Shown in pieces: positions 7,113-7,675 of a stretch of DNA of 7,675 bases. This DNA is from Candidatus Nanopelagicales bacterium. GTDB taxonomy: Bacteria > Actinomycetota > Actinomycetes > S36-B12. The notes under the pieces were generated by a model, which was given only the letters and a program-made list of their open reading frames with translations, was not told the origin of the DNA and did not search any database. Location: NCBI GenBank assembly GCA_023264215.1, contig JALQSY010000078.1, positions 1 to 7,675 on the forward strand. The letters are read 5' to 3'. The first letter of the stretch is position 1. Each line of letters starts with the position of its first letter. The translations under genes and the position numbers were made by a program.

Positions 7113-7182
7113 CAGATGTCACCGTTTCGGCTGCTGTAGGGGCCAGATGTCACCGGTTCGGCTGCCCAATCGGTGACATCTG
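7113..7182. repeat. Three-copy 15-bp repeat CAGATGTCACCGNTT (two direct, one inverted)
   Basis: Copies are at 7113-7127 (plus, N = T), 7144-7158 (plus, N = G) and 7168-7182 (minus, N = A). They differ only at the one variable base. The two direct copies are embedded in a longer 24-bp repeat (7111-7134 and 7142-7165) with one mismatch and start 31 bp apart, about three helical turns. The block lies between xylB and xylA, 68 bp upstream of the xylA -35 candidate. It could be an operator cluster for a xylose regulator, a remnant of an insertion-sequence end, or a dispersed intergenic repeat. Sequence alone does not decide. Confidence 0.85.
7144..7182 (+). terminator. Strong stem-loop formed by two of the repeats, 3' of xylB
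   Basis: Bases 7144-7158 pair with 7168-7182: twelve Watson-Crick pairs, then one G-U and two A-U pairs, closing a 9-nt loop. It lies 70 nt after the xylB stop and could terminate or stabilise the xylB transcript. No T-tract follows; the next bases are CGCGATCGGACCCCC. A protein-binding role of the same DNA is an equal alternative. Confidence 0.35.
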
Positions 7183-7249
7183 CGCGATCGGACCCCCGAG
7201 GGCACCCCAGGCGTGACGGATTCGTTATCCATTTGGCCTCTTCCCGGTG

Positions 7250-7278
7250 TTGCGCACGTCACTCCCCGGCCATATGTT
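7250..7278 (+). promoter_or_regulatory. Putative xylA promoter (TTGCGC - 17 bp - TATGTT)
   Basis: TTGCGC at 7250-7255 and TATGTT at 7273-7278 are separated by exactly 17 bp, the usual geometry for the main vegetative sigma factor. Transcription would begin near 7285, leaving a leader of roughly 45-48 nt before xylA. This contrasts with the leaderless arrangement of the other genes here. Confidence 0.5.
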
Positions 7279-7295
7279 CCCCCTGACAACAATTC

Positions 7296-7328
7296 CCGGG
7301 GGCAGCCCCGGCCCGAGGCCTAAGGGGC
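7296..7328 (+). promoter_or_regulatory. xylA leader: Shine-Dalgarno with two competing GC stems
   Basis: AAGGGG (7322-7327) precedes the GTG by 4 nt and is the likely ribosome binding site. CCGGGG (7296-7301) can pair with CCCCGG (7306-7311) around a GCAG tetraloop. Alternatively GCCCC (7305-7309) can pair with GGGGC (7324-7328), which would hide the ribosome site. The two pairings exclude each other. Regulation through this is only inferred, since GC-rich leaders form such stems by chance. Confidence 0.3.
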
Positions 7329-7331
7329 AGC

Positions 7332-7675
7332 GTGGGCGACTACACCCCAACACCGCAGGACCGCTTCGCCTTCGGCATGTGGACCATCGGCCACCCCGGC
7401 CGAGATCCCTTCGGCGAGGCCACGCGTCCGGCGATCGACCCGGCGGACTACGTCCGGGGCCTGGCCGACATCGGCGCCTGGGGTGTGAGCTTCCACGACG
7501 ACGACCTCATGACCTTCGGGGCGCCCGAGGCCGAGCGTCGCGCGCAACTCGACCGATTCAAGAAGGCTCTCGACGAGACCGGCATCGTCTGCTCGATGGC
7601 GACGACGAACCTGTTCTGGCATCCGCTGTTCAAGGATGGCGCCTTCACGTCCAATGACCGAGACGTACGCCGCTA
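7332..7675 (+). CDS. xylA: Xylose isomerase, N-terminal part (runs off right edge)
   Basis: Cytoplasmic metal-dependent (Mg/Mn) TIM-barrel enzyme interconverting D-xylose and D-xylulose, and D-glucose and D-fructose. The first 114 codons of the roughly 390 expected for this class are visible. They align by eye with Streptomyces-type (class I) Xyl[19 protein letters not shown] (3-20) carries the pocket Trp17. [13 protein letters not shown] (51-63) carries His55 and Asp58, equivalent to the ring-opening pair His54/Asp57. [17 protein letters not shown] (89-105) carries Phe95, the counterpart of the neighbouring-subunit Phe94. NDRDVRR (108-114) is also conserved. Trp96 stands where I recall Thr in Streptomyces enzymes. 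The metal ligands lie beyond the window. The GTG at 7332 is preceded by AAGGGG and gives the usual N-terminal length. With xylB just upstream this is clearly a xylose catabolic locus. Confidence 0.95.
   Translation, partial: MGDYTPTPQDRFAFGMWTIGHPGRDPFGEATRPAIDPADYVRGLADIGAWGVSFHDDDLMTFGAPEAERRAQLDRFKKALDETGIVCSMATTNLFWHPLFKDGAFTSNDRDVRR

Noticed and set aside
4890..7122. Minus-strand frames at 4890-5678, 5521-6135 and 6250-7122
   Set aside because: All are antisense to the Trp-rich protein or xylB, with composition typical of shadow frames and no motif.
7111..7182. CRISPR array
   Set aside because: Only three copies, one inverted, with unequal short spacing (16 and 9 bp) and no cas genes.
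7218..7230. GGAT-N5-ATCC inverted repeat upstream of the xylA promoter
   Set aside because: Only four base pairs per arm; too short to claim as an operator.

Overview
The window is high-GC DNA, densely coding and strongly G/C-biased at third codon positions. It most likely comes from an actinobacterium (Actinomycetota). Supporting this are the TIGR03085-type mycothiol-isomerase-like protein, the Streptomyces-like xylose isomerase N-terminus, frequent GTG starts and leaderless-looking promoters. I cannot name a genus.

Layout. Positions 1-3133, minus strand, hold the first 1044 residues of a very large secreted subtilisin-like protease (signal peptide, I9-type propeptide, S8 catalytic domain with PA insertion, beta-rich C-terminal part). 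Its C-terminus lies beyond position 1. A 144-bp divergent control region (3134-3277) follows. Then come four complete plus-strand genes: a TIGR03085 metal-binding DinB-like protein (3278-3916), a six-transmembrane voltage-gated ion channel of the NaChBac type (3946-4791), a small secreted Trp-rich protein of unknown function (4932-5540), and xylulokinase xylB (5692-7074). After a 257-bp spacer carrying a three-copy 15-bp repeat and a conventional-looking promoter, the 5' part of xylose isomerase xylA (from 7332) runs off the right edge.

How the genes relate. xylB and xylA form a D-xylose catabolic module: XylA isomerises D-xylose to D-xylulose and XylB phosphorylates it to xylulose 5-phosphate for the pentose phosphate pathway. 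They share a strand but appear to have separate promoters. The other genes have no obvious pathway link to each other or to xylose use; the region looks like independent single-gene transcription units.

The most striking non-coding signals are two. First, five of the six genes have a -10-like hexamer exactly 6 nt before the start codon (TACGGT, CACGAT, TAGCAT, TACATT, TAGCAT), the geometry of leaderless transcription; this was used to choose starts. Second, three near-identical copies of CAGATGTCACCGNTT lie upstream of xylA. No CRISPR array, tRNA, rRNA or intact mobile element was seen. I found no clearly new multi-gene system.
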